64,000 nt of DNA from Thalassospira xiamenensis M-5 = DSM 17429 (GTDB taxonomy: Bacteria; Pseudomonadota; Alphaproteobacteria; Rhodospirillales; Thalassospiraceae): positions 2,877,501-2,941,500 of the forward strand of contig NZ_CP004388.1 in NCBI RefSeq assembly GCF_000300235.2. The letters run 5' to 3'. Each line of letters starts with the position of its first letter. The stretch's first letter is position 1. The notes beneath the pieces were generated by a model. The model was given only the letters and a program-made list of their open reading frames with translations, was not told the origin of the DNA and searched no databases. This document shows positions 54,964 to 63,060 of this stretch, piece after piece. The position numbers and the translations under genes are program-made.

Positions 54964-56529
54964 TCAACTAGTGCAGTTGTTGCGCGACAGCCAGCCGATA
55001 AAGATACCGTTATGTTCAAGCCGCTGATGGCTGAAACATTCGCCGCCGGGATAGGCACCGCTTGCCGGAGTAAAGCGCACGGTTCCCTCGCCTGGCAGAC
55101 GGTTGGTATTGGCCTCGACCAGTTCGGTATGAACCTCGCCAAGTCCATCTGTTGGCGCAAGACAGTCATAGCGCCCGCCATTATTATTGATCGTGCGAAC
55201 GCCGACCATGCCATGGTTCAACGGCCAGGCTTTCAGAACCGATGTCAGATCACCGCTTGATACGGCAAGGCAGGAATTGATTGCTGGCATCAGTTCGTTG
55301 ATCAAACGTGTCCATTCCGGATTGTCGGGCTTTTCAAGTTCCTCGATATCGACGACCGGGAAATCGCCGGGGGCAAGTGCAAGCCCGGTAATTTCGGCCG
55401 AAACCGCACATTTGGTCGAACCACTCGGCCCGGTCCAGATCGCTTCCTGCCCTTTGCCACGAATTGAATATATCTCGTTGGCATATTCGTATCCCGACCC
55501 GGTCCGCTTGATGTTCAGAATCAGGGGTTCCCGGCCAAGGAATTCCACGACCGCCTCGTCCTTGCGGCCTTCAAATGTTGCAAAGAACCGGCTTTTATCC
55601 TCGCAGACAAAGGTCTGGCGTCCGGTAACCGGGGCCATTGCCGCCTCGACCAGGGCGGCTTCGATCCGGCTTAATGCGACCTTGCTTTGTGCCATCGCAC
55701 CGCTGACTTCATGTTCATCCGGGGTACCCGGCGTGCCATTGACGGTTTTTGATCCCCCGGCAAACCGTCCCATCGCAAAATCAAGATTCAGGGTAAAGTT
55801 CAATGTCTCGCCATCGCTGCTGCCACCAAAATTGATACGCTTGGCATCTTCGGTGAAGCGCAGCAATGTGCCATTACGGTAATAGAATTTGATGTCCGAA
55901 CTGCCATAATCGCCAAGGTCACGATGTTCCTCGACATAGACCGGCTCACCGTCTGTCGTGACATAGGCCTTGAATGTCGCCTTGCTGTCCCCGGCGCTAT
56001 AACTGCCCGGGATCACGCGCAGATCGGGCAATTGCGCCTTGATGGCCGCTACATCGCGATCAACATCGGAGCTACCACCATTCCGTGCGGCGGCGGCGGA
56101 TTCCGGTCCGACCCGCTTGACCAGAACCGAGACATCATCGGGCGCATCATTGGTCAGCACGGGATATGCCTGATCATTGCGAAACAGAAGATCGCCATTC
56201 TTGGTCTCGATCTTTGCCTCGATCACATATCGATGGCGTGGATCAATCTGTTTGGCGTCATAGGGCAGGATAAATACCATCGGCGGATTGGTCACCGGAT
56301 GGGTGATGGATGCAATTTCCATCGACGGCGCATCGGCTTTTGATACATCAAGAAGTCGCACGACAAGGTTCGCACTGTTTGGTGCCAGCGCAATCCTTTC
56401 GCGGAAAACGACGGTGCCGGTAACCCGGTCCTGATTGGATTGTAGTCCGGTACAGCCCGTGACCAGGGCCAAAAGCCCGATCATCAATACCGCCTGCAAC
56501 CTTCCCCAAATCCATGAAGAGAGTTTCAT
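54964..56529 (-). CDS. Lipoprotein with YbaY-like and MliC-like domains
   Basis: 521 residues. A signal peptide ends in the lipobox LVTGC with Cys26 as the lipidated residue. Residues about 35-140 resemble the YbaY/type III secretion-chaperone lipoprotein domain (VTGTVVFRERIALAPNSANLVVRL in pieces). Residues about 305-377 resemble MliC, the membrane-bound inhibitor of C-type lysozyme: Cys309, TGSGYEYA (343-350), KGQEAIWTG (359-367) and Cys374. The regions 166-300 and 380-521 are not recognised. MliC alone is usually near 110 residues, so this is an enlarged multidomain form. Single gene, probably envelope-anchored. Confidence 0.78.
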   Translation of the reverse strand: MKLSSWIWGRLQAVLMIGLLALVTGCTGLQSNQDRVTGTVVFRERIALAPNSANLVVRLLDVSKADAPSMEIASITHPVTNPPMVFILPYDAKQIDPRHRYVIEAKIETKNGDLLFRNDQAYPVLTNDAPDDVSVLVKRVGPESAAAARNGGSSDVDRDVAAIKAQLPDLRVIPGSYSAGDSKATFKAYVTTDGEPVYVEEHRDLGDYGSSDIKFYYRNGTLLRFTEDAKRINFGGSSDGETLNFTLNLDFAMGRFAGGSKTVNGTPGTPDEHEVSGAMAQSKVALSRIEAALVEAAMAPVTGRQTFVCEDKSRFFATFEGRKDEAVVEFLGREPLILNIKRTGSGYEYANEIYSIRGKGQEAIWTGPSGSTKCAVSAEITGLALAPGDFPVVDIEELEKPDNPEWTRLINELMPAINSCLAVSSGDLTSVLKAWPLNHGMVGVRTINNNGGRYDCLAPTDGLGEVHTELVEANTNRLPGEGTVRFTPASGAYPGGECFSHQRLEHNGIFIGWLSRNNCTS

Positions 56530-56662
56530 TATGGCCTCAGTTTGCTCGTGTTTTTATCGGGTGTAGTCCCCCACCCCTAATCGTGAACGCAAACAACAAG
56601 AAAACCAAGGCCAAAAAGCGGCAAAATTACTGATTAAAGTTATGTTATTTCATCACGGCACT

Positions 56663-56681
56663 CAGGCGGCAAAACCGCCTG
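56663..56681 (-). other. Hairpin downstream of the SMP-30 gene
   Basis: CAGGCGG-CAAAA-CCGCCTG, a perfect 7-bp stem about 24 bp after the stop, without a clear T-run on the minus strand. Possible weak terminator. The gap 56530-56704 is otherwise featureless apart from the lipoprotein promoter. Confidence 0.5.
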
Positions 56682-56704
56682 ACACCATGGAACCCAGTAC
56701 CTGC

Positions 56705-57595
56705 CTAACCGGCAAAGCGGGTGCAAACCTGCCCCGCCACATCGGTTTCAATCGACAACAAAGCACCTTCAAGATCGTTGCCATTGCCGTCCAGCCCGAC
56801 GGATGCTGACGTGATATAAAGCGTCTTGAGATCCGGGCCACCAAAAACACAACTGGTCGGCTGGGTCACCGGCAATTCGACTATACGATCCACCGATCCA
56901 TCGGGTGCAAACCGGATCAGGCAACTCCCCCCCCAACGCGCGTTCCAGATATAGCCATCCGCATCCATTGCCGATCCATCCATATTCCCGCGCGCGTGCG
57001 GGCCAAAGAACAGTTTCGGGTTTGAAGGCACACCGGTCGCCATATCGAAATCATAGACATCAAGCGTGTTCCTGATCGTGTCGCCAAAGAACATCTTTGT
57101 GCCATTGGCCGACCACAGCAACGTATTGGAAATCCCGATATCAGCAACAAAGCGTTTGATATCGCCATTCGGCTCGACCCGGTTCAAAGTTCCCGTCGAT
57201 ACCGTCACGGGCAGGTCTTCGCCATTCGGGCCAATATTGTTTTGCATGCTCCCGTGCCAGAACCGCCCTGCCGGATCGACACGCGCCTCGTTCGACCGAT
57301 TGCCGGGGTGATCTGCATCTGGGGCAACAAACGGCGTGGTCTGTCCACTTTCGGCATCCAGAAACGCCAAACCGTCGGCCAAGGCCACCAACAGCCCGCC
57401 AATCGTGCGTGGTACGATGGCCGATACTGGCTGATTGAAAGTCCAGCTGCGCGATCCGCCATCGCTCGGGCGCAAGGCGAATGCGGTTTTACCGACAATG
57501 TCGACCCAATAAAGGACACCATCCTCGACATCCCAATGCGGTCCTTCGCCCAGCGTACAGCGCAGATTTGGCAGAACCGTTTTAACTTTGGACAT
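56705..57595 (-). CDS. SMP-30/gluconolactonase/LRE family lactonase
   Basis: 296 residues, six-bladed beta-propeller. The metal-site glutamate is in LGEGPHW (about 16-22), with the asparagine in ISNTLLW and the aspartate in NMDGSAMDADG. The family hydrolyses sugar lactones such as gluconolactone or L-arabinonolactone. No sugar dehydrogenase or transporter gene is adjacent, so the substrate is unknown. AGGGAGAT precedes the ATG. Divergent from the siderophore transport genes. Confidence 0.86.
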   Translation of the reverse strand: MSKVKTVLPNLRCTLGEGPHWDVEDGVLYWVDIVGKTAFALRPSDGGSRSWTFNQPVSAIVPRTIGGLLVALADGLAFLDAESGQTTPFVAPDADHPGNRSNEARVDPAGRFWHGSMQNNIGPNGEDLPVTVSTGTLNRVEPNGDIKRFVADIGISNTLLWSANGTKMFFGDTIRNTLDVYDFDMATGVPSNPKLFFGPHARGNMDGSAMDADGYIWNARWGGSCLIRFAPDGSVDRIVELPVTQPTSCVFGGPDLKTLYITSASVGLDGNGNDLEGALLSIETDVAGQVCTRFAG

Positions 57596-57804
57596 AATAT
57601 CTCCCTGATATTCTGGCGGGTTTTCCCCGTTTTAACCTGTCCCTTTAATGCAAACCAGTCGGCCATCAAGCCACGATCCGGCGCAGGGAAATCATTATGT
57701 CTATTGCTATCGCGAAAGGGAGAAACTGAAAAGTCATTTTGTATGATGATTGACTTAAACCGCCAAACGCAATCGCAACTCGGTTGCATTTCCATCAGGT
57801 TATT

Positions 57805-57823
57805 GATAGGCATTCTCATATTC
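57805..57823. promoter_or_regulatory. Possible Fur box upstream of the iron-transport operon
   Basis: GATAGGCATTCTCATATTC matches the 19-bp Fur consensus GATAATGATAATCATTATC at 12 of 19 positions. It lies about 70 bp before the ATPase gene, in the 300-bp divergent region (57596-57893) that shows nothing else clear. Suggestive only. Confidence 0.42.
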
Positions 57824-57893
57824 ATGCAGCCTGCTTTGCCGGATGCGATCCGCGATTTTGCACCGGCACCGACTTCTTGCGAGTTTCCGCCCA

Positions 57894-58670
57894 ATGTTCG
57901 ATCTGAAAAATATCTCCTTCCAAAGCGAAGGCAAGAACCCGAAAACGCTGCTTGGCGATATATCGGTGTGCTTCCCGACAGGCGAATTCAGCGCGATTGT
58001 CGGACATAACGGATCGGGCAAAAGTACGCTTTTGAAATTGCTCGCCCGCAAAAATAAACCGGCATCCGGCCAGATCACGCTCGATACCCGGATTCTAGAT
58101 ACTCACAGCACGCGCGATTTCGCCCGCAAGGTCGCCTATCTGCCGCAAAGCCCGATTGTCCCAGCCCATCTCAGTGTCCGCGAACTGGTTGCCTTTGGCC
58201 GATATCCGTGGCGCGGTGCCTTTGGCCGATATCGCGCGGAAGATCACGAAAAAATCGACCGTGCCATGGAAATGACCCACGTCACCGAATTTGCCGACCG
58301 CTTTGTCGCAAGTCTTTCGGGTGGGGAACGCCAACGTGTCTGGCTCGCCATGCTGCTTGCCCAGGATGCCCCGGTTCTGTTGCTTGATGAACCGACATCC
58401 GCCCTTGATGTCGGTCATCAACGCGACATCCTGCAACTTGTCGCCAATCTTAAATCCGAAATCGGCCTTACCGTGATTGCCGTTCTGCACGATATCGACA
58501 TGGTCGGGCGGTTTGCCGATCATATCCTCGCACTTCGCGGCGGCCAAACATGCTGGCAGGGCACAGCAGCCGACTTCATGCAGGCAGATACGCTTCGCAA
58601 TATTTTCCAAACCGAAATAGGTGTGATCCGCTTGCCGGAATCCACTCATTATGTCAGTTACATAGCCTAG
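57894..58670 (+). CDS. Siderophore-iron ABC transporter ATPase (FhuC/FecE type)
   Basis: 258 residues. Walker A GHNGSGKST (about 40-48), signature LSGGERQR, Walker B VLLLDEPTSALD and switch histidine in VLHDIDM are intact. Powers import of iron-siderophore complexes through the double permease encoded downstream. The start at 57894 is chosen because FDLKNISFQ is the normal family start, though the ribosome site is weak. First gene of the operon; the binding-protein gene follows after 10 bp. Confidence 0.9.
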   Translation: MFDLKNISFQSEGKNPKTLLGDISVCFPTGEFSAIVGHNGSGKSTLLKLLARKNKPASGQITLDTRILDTHSTRDFARKVAYLPQSPIVPAHLSVRELVAFGRYPWRGAFGRYRAEDHEKIDRAMEMTHVTEFADRFVASLSGGERQRVWLAMLLAQDAPVLLLDEPTSALDVGHQRDILQLVANLKSEIGLTVIAVLHDIDMVGRFADHILALRGGQTCWQGTAADFMQADTLRNIFQTEIGVIRLPESTHYVSYIA

Positions 58671-58680
58671 GACCCTGACC

Positions 58681-59628
58681 ATGCGAAACCGTCTGATCGC
58701 TTCAATTGCCTGTTCCTGCATGATTGCAACCGGCATCCTTGCACCGACCATCGCCCCGACAATCGCATTGGCTGAAACCTATCGCCATGAAATGGGAACG
58801 GTAAATTTCGCAACACCCCCGACCCGGATTGCCGTATCGAACTGGTCACTGACGGAAACGGTTCTGGCCCTTGGTCTTGATCCGGTCGCCATCCCGGAGG
58901 CCGACGGATATCGCGCATGGGTCGTCGAACCTGCCCTACCCGCTGAATTTGCCGATCTTGGCGAACGCAGATCCCCTAACCTCGAAGTTCTGCGCGATAG
59001 TCGCCCCGACGTCATCCTGATCAGTAACGAAGTCGCCATGGCCTATGACAAGCTATCGGCTCTTGCCCCAACCATGGTCTATTCGATCTATAACAGCGAT
59101 CAGTCCGCCCTTGAAAAGGCCGAGGAGCTCACGCGCAATATCGGTAAACTGACCGGGCGCAGCGACAAGGCCGGGGAAATCATCGCGTCGGCCAATCAAC
59201 GGATCGCCGCCGCCGCCGACCGCATCCGCAAGGTCGTTGGTGATGATGCCAAATTCTCGGTCGTACGCATCCTTGATGGTGCCCATTTCCGCATTCACGG
59301 CACTACATCGCTTTTCGGATCGACACTGGCGCGGATGGGATTTGCCAATGCATGGACCGGCCCGCTTAATGGCTGGGGCTTCAGCAATGGCGAAATTGGC
59401 GATCTTGCCAAACTCGGCCCGGCTCATGTCGCCTATATCGAACCCACCCCCGATCCGGTAAAGGCCAAACTTTTTGCTTCTCCGGTCTGGAAGGCGCTGC
59501 CGTTCAACCGGGAAAACACCGTCTATGAAGTCCCTGCAAGCTGGACATTTGGCGGGCTTTTGTCGGCAGCACGTTTTGCCGAACAGCTCGCTGATGCCGT
59601 GACCAAGACCACCGCACAGGGATCGTAG
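58681..59628 (+). CDS. Siderophore-binding protein 1 (FhuD/FecB type)
   Basis: 315 residues. Signal peptide (about 1-32, ending IALAE) followed by a helical-backbone periplasmic binding fold: RIAVSNWSLTETVLALGLDPVAI and RPDVILIS. It is clearly paralogous to the next gene, sharing RIAV-NW--TETV-ALGLDPVAI and the C-terminal WGF, ASPVWK and VYE-P motifs. Binds an iron-siderophore in the periplasm. Ten bp after the ATPase gene and 6 bp before the second binding-protein gene. Confidence 0.88.
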   Translation: MRNRLIASIACSCMIATGILAPTIAPTIALAETYRHEMGTVNFATPPTRIAVSNWSLTETVLALGLDPVAIPEADGYRAWVVEPALPAEFADLGERRSPNLEVLRDSRPDVILISNEVAMAYDKLSALAPTMVYSIYNSDQSALEKAEELTRNIGKLTGRSDKAGEIIASANQRIAAAADRIRKVVGDDAKFSVVRILDGAHFRIHGTTSLFGSTLARMGFANAWTGPLNGWGFSNGEIGDLAKLGPAHVAYIEPTPDPVKAKLFASPVWKALPFNRENTVYEVPASWTFGGLLSAARFAEQLADAVTKTTAQGS

Positions 59629-59634
59629 ACCGAT

Positions 59635-60567
59635 ATGATCAGACACCTGTTTCTTCGCCTCTTCGTGATCGCCGGTTTAACCGCACCACTTACGCCACAA
59701 ATGGCCCATGCCGATCCGATCACCATTGAACATGAGCACGGCACCCTGAAGCTTGATGCACCTGCTAAACGCATTGCCGTGACCAATTGGGCGACAACCG
59801 AAACCGTCATTGCACTGGGGTTGGACCCGGTCGCAATTGCCGATCCCGACGATTACCTTGACTGGGTTGCCAAGCCGGACCTTCCCGAGAACTTCACCGA
59901 TATTGGCCTGCGCGCTGCCCCCAATATGGAAGCCCTGCGCGCGGCCAAGCCCGACCTGATCGTGATCAGCAAGAACCTTGAAATGGCATATGACAGTTTC
60001 AATGCCATCGCCCCAACCATCGTATTGTCGGTCTATAACAACAATCGCGATGCCCTGCCCGAGGCGCAAAAACTTCTCGAAACCCTCGCCAAGGCCACCG
60101 ATCGTCAAGCCGAAGCCAAAGCATGGCTTGACGATGCCGATGTCAAATTCGCTGAATATGGCGATCGTGTCCGGGCCGCCATGCCGCCGGGTCGCGCCCT
60201 TGCCATTACCCAGTTCGTCTCCGAAAGTCATATCGGACTTTATGGCAAATCATCTCTGCCCGGCACGGTACTTGCAAAAATGGACCTGCCTCTGGCCTAT
60301 CAGGGGCCAGTCAATAATTGGGGCTTTGCCAAGGGTGGCGTCGAGATTCTTGGCCCCCGCGCGCAGGATACACTGGTGTATCTGAACCCGGTGCCCGACG
60401 TGATCCGTGAAAAAGTCTGGGCATCCCCGGTCTGGAAAATCCTTGATTTCGTTAAGAATGACCGGGTCTATGAATTGCCCGTCGTATGGGCCTATGGCGG
60501 CATGCCATCGGCCTTGCGCTTTGCCCGGCTTCTTGCCGAAAGTATGGAAAGCGGCCCGGTTAAATGA
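59635..60567 (+). CDS. Siderophore-binding protein 2 (FhuD/FecB type), tandem paralogue
   Basis: 310 residues. Signal peptide (about 1-26, ending MAHAD), then the same fold as the preceding protein (RIAVTNWATTETVIALGLDPVAI; PDLIVIS; NNWGF; ASPVWK). The two differ throughout, so the duplication is not recent, and they may have different ligands served by the same permease. The stop overlaps the permease ATG by 4 bp (ATGA), implying translational coupling. Confidence 0.88.
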   Translation: MIRHLFLRLFVIAGLTAPLTPQMAHADPITIEHEHGTLKLDAPAKRIAVTNWATTETVIALGLDPVAIADPDDYLDWVAKPDLPENFTDIGLRAAPNMEALRAAKPDLIVISKNLEMAYDSFNAIAPTIVLSVYNNNRDALPEAQKLLETLAKATDRQAEAKAWLDDADVKFAEYGDRVRAAMPPGRALAITQFVSESHIGLYGKSSLPGTVLAKMDLPLAYQGPVNNWGFAKGGVEILGPRAQDTLVYLNPVPDVIREKVWASPVWKILDFVKNDRVYELPVVWAYGGMPSALRFARLLAESMESGPVK

Positions 60568-62609
60568 GCGGCCAAAAGTCCCGTGAAGCGAACCCTGCTA
60601 TGACACGCGCCATCAATAGTGACATGAACCGCTTTTTCCATCGCGGCCCGTCTATCCTGTGTATTGTCCTTGCCCTTTGTTCCGTTACCATCCTGATCAA
60701 AGATCTTTGGCCGTTCCTGCAAAACGGCGCCGGGATGAATGCGCTGTTTCATCCCGACGAAACCGATTTCGACCAAATCCTGTTTCATTTCAGCACCCTG
60801 CCCCGTATCGCGATGGCCTTTATCTGCGGGGCCGGTCTGGCCTTGGCTGGGGCGGCGATCCAGACGGTATTGCGCAACCCTTTGGCATCGCCGACCACCC
60901 TTGGGGTTGGTGCCGGTGTTGAATTTGCCCTGACGGTATTTCTGCTTCTGGCCCCTGCGGCCTTGGCCCCGTTCAAAGAAGCCGCTGCCCTTGCCGGTGG
61001 CATGATCGCCCTTGGCGCGGTTTATCTGATTGCATCGCGGCGCGCCAATGCGACACTGTGGCTGATCCTGGCCGGGATGATCATCAATCTGATGCTACAA
61101 TCGGGTACGCAGATTTTCCTGCTGTTTAACGAACAATATCTGCAATCGGTCTTCATGTGGGGGGCAGGAGACCTCGCACAAAATGGCTGGGACTCAACGC
61201 AGTTTGTTTTGCCCCGCCTGCTGGTTGGTGTTGCGGTTGTGCTGCTTCTCTCGCGCCCGCTTGATCTTCTTGCCCTTGGTGACGACACCGCAAGCTCGCT
61301 TGGTGCGCGTGTAACAATCTTGCGACTGCTGATTCTGGGCTTTGCCGTCTTCATTACCGCATCGGTCATTTCGGCCGCCGGATTGATCGGTTTTATCGGT
61401 CTGGCGGTTCCAGCCGCCCTGCGCATTGCCGGTCTGACGCGTTCGCGCGATCTGATGATCTACTCGCTGTTGACCGGGGGCTTTGCATTGCTGTGCATCG
61501 ACTTCCTTGTCCGGCAGATGAATGGGCTTGGCGGTGACATCGTTCCGACAGGTGCGGCCACCGCATTGATCGGTGCCCCCTTCATCATTCTGATCCTGCG
61601 CAAGGCACGGATCATGCCCGACCAGCAAAGCGAGGACCACCACCCCGATCAGCAGATTGTCTCGAAAAATGTGCTGAGCCTGGTACTGGTATTAGGGTTG
61701 GTTACAGGCCTCGGCTTATCTTTGTTTGTATCGTTTAACGGCCATGATTTTGTGCTTCTGACCGGCGGTGAAAGCTTCCATGACATCCTCCTCCAGCGTT
61801 CCGAACGCACCTTTGCCGCGGTCATTTGTGGTGCGGCACTGGCGGTTTCAGGCACGTTAATTCAACGCGTTGGTCGCAATCCTTTGGCCAGCCCTGAAAT
61901 TACGGGCGTCAGTTCTGCTACCGCACTTGCCATGATTATCGCCCTTGTCTTCTTTGGCTTCGGGCAACGCGCCGATCTGATGTTTGTCGGGGCGGTCGGC
62001 GGGATCATTTCGCTGATCATTTTATTACTTCTATGCCGAAAATTCACCCACGCCCCGCATTACCTATTACTCAACGGCCTTGCTTTAACCGCCATTTTGG
62101 GGGCTATTGTACGGATTGCTCTGACCCGCAGCGGCACACAGACCTCAATGCTGATTTCATGGCTGGCTGGCACCACATATTTTACCCGCATGGACGAAGT
62201 CCTCATCGTCGCGGGGGTTACAGTAGCCTTGCTGATTGTGGTGATTGCGGTCCGTCGTCCGCTTGAACTGGCATCATTTGGCAATGATCAGGCCACCTCG
62301 CTAGGCCTTGGTATTTCAGGCTTTCAGTTCTTCATCATGCTGCTTGCTGCCATCCTTGCCGCCAGTGCCACCCTGCTTGTCGGGCCGCTTAGTTTTGTCG
62401 GACTGATGGCACCGCATTTGGCGCGTATTGCCGGGTATCGGCTTGCAGGCGGCCATTTGCTTGGTGCGGTTCTGATCGGGGCGAATGTAATGATGGTGGC
62501 CGAGTGGATGGCCAGAAACCTGCTTTATCCGCAACAACTGCCAACCGGCCTGATCGCGGCACTGATCGGGACGGCCTATTTCCTGTTTCTGGCAATCCGA
62601 AAACGCTAG
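60564..62609 (+). CDS. fhuB: Fused double FecCD permease (FhuB type)
   Basis: 681 residues comprising two FecCD permease domains in one chain (about 15-345 and 370-680), the FhuB arrangement used for hydroxamate siderophores. Repeated motifs mark the halves: GAALALAGAAIQTVLRNPLASPTTLGV-like in the first (written GAGLALAG and LRNPLASP) and GAALAVSGTLIQRVGRNPLASPEITGV-like in the second. Its ATG overlaps the preceding stop. The fused form removes the need for a separate partner permease. Convergent 4-bp overlap with the small His-rich gene. Confidence 0.91.
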   Translation: MSGQKSREANPAMTRAINSDMNRFFHRGPSILCIVLALCSVTILIKDLWPFLQNGAGMNALFHPDETDFDQILFHFSTLPRIAMAFICGAGLALAGAAIQTVLRNPLASPTTLGVGAGVEFALTVFLLLAPAALAPFKEAAALAGGMIALGAVYLIASRRANATLWLILAGMIINLMLQSGTQIFLLFNEQYLQSVFMWGAGDLAQNGWDSTQFVLPRLLVGVAVVLLLSRPLDLLALGDDTASSLGARVTILRLLILGFAVFITASVISAAGLIGFIGLAVPAALRIAGLTRSRDLMIYSLLTGGFALLCIDFLVRQMNGLGGDIVPTGAATALIGAPFIILILRKARIMPDQQSEDHHPDQQIVSKNVLSLVLVLGLVTGLGLSLFVSFNGHDFVLLTGGESFHDILLQRSERTFAAVICGAALAVSGTLIQRVGRNPLASPEITGVSSATALAMIIALVFFGFGQRADLMFVGAVGGIISLIILLLLCRKFTHAPHYLLLNGLALTAILGAIVRIALTRSGTQTSMLISWLAGTTYFTRMDEVLIVAGVTVALLIVVIAVRRPLELASFGNDQATSLGLGISGFQFFIMLLAAILAASATLLVGPLSFVGLMAPHLARIAGYRLAGGHLLGAVLIGANVMMVAEWMARNLLYPQQLPTGLIAALIGTAYFLFLAIRKR

Positions 62610-62989
62610 GGCTTTGGCCAGTTCTCAGCCATCGCATAAGCCTTTTCAAGGCTATCAGCATGTTTAATCGGAAATGGCAGCATCTTTGCAAAGTTACTGC
62701 TCTCCAATTCTTCGGCATGACCTTCGTGGTCGTGGTCATCGACCCGGATCACGCCAAACAGAAACGCCGATAACCTGCCACGATTTTGCTTGAACCAAAG
62801 GGCGGCCTGTTTGCGGGTTTCGTGATCCTGATCAGTATGGCCCTGAACCGTCATGATCAGAAGCACCGGTTGTGTTCGGACCGAAAGCGCATGAAGGGCG
62901 GTGATATAGGCAGCCCCGTCCGCTTCGCTTTGGGCATCTTTCATTTCAAACAGGACAATCCCGTGACGCGGTTCCGAACTTGTAAACAT
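62606..62989 (-). CDS. Small unknown protein with a His/Asp-rich segment
   Basis: 127 residues, not recognised. Start at 62989 has AGGAG 6 nt upstream. Alternating strands and helices (HGIVLFEMKDAQ, QPVLLIMTVQG) suggest a small alpha/beta fold, perhaps STAS-like. The segment RVDDHDHEGHAEE (about 84-96) could bind metal. It is on the same strand as the TonB receptor gene, 47 bp past a terminator-like hairpin, and ends convergently with the permease gene. A link to iron metabolism is inferred from position. Confidence 0.7.
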   Translation of the reverse strand: MFTSSEPRHGIVLFEMKDAQSEADGAAYITALHALSVRTQPVLLIMTVQGHTDQDHETRKQAALWFKQNRGRLSAFLFGVIRVDDHDHEGHAEELESSNFAKMLPFPIKHADSLEKAYAMAENWPKP

Positions 62990-63012
62990 TCCGTCTCCTG
63001 AACACCGAAACA

Positions 63013-63034
63013 CCCGGCGGAACGCCCCGCCGGG
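63013..63034 (-). terminator. Hairpin after the TonB receptor gene
   Basis: CCCGGCGG and CCGCCGGG pair over a 6-nt loop, 27 bp after the receptor stop. On the minus strand GTGTTTCGG follows, so termination may be partial, allowing read-through to the small downstream gene. Confidence 0.62.
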
Positions 63035-63060
63035 TTGCCATGCTGCTATATACCGCCAGA

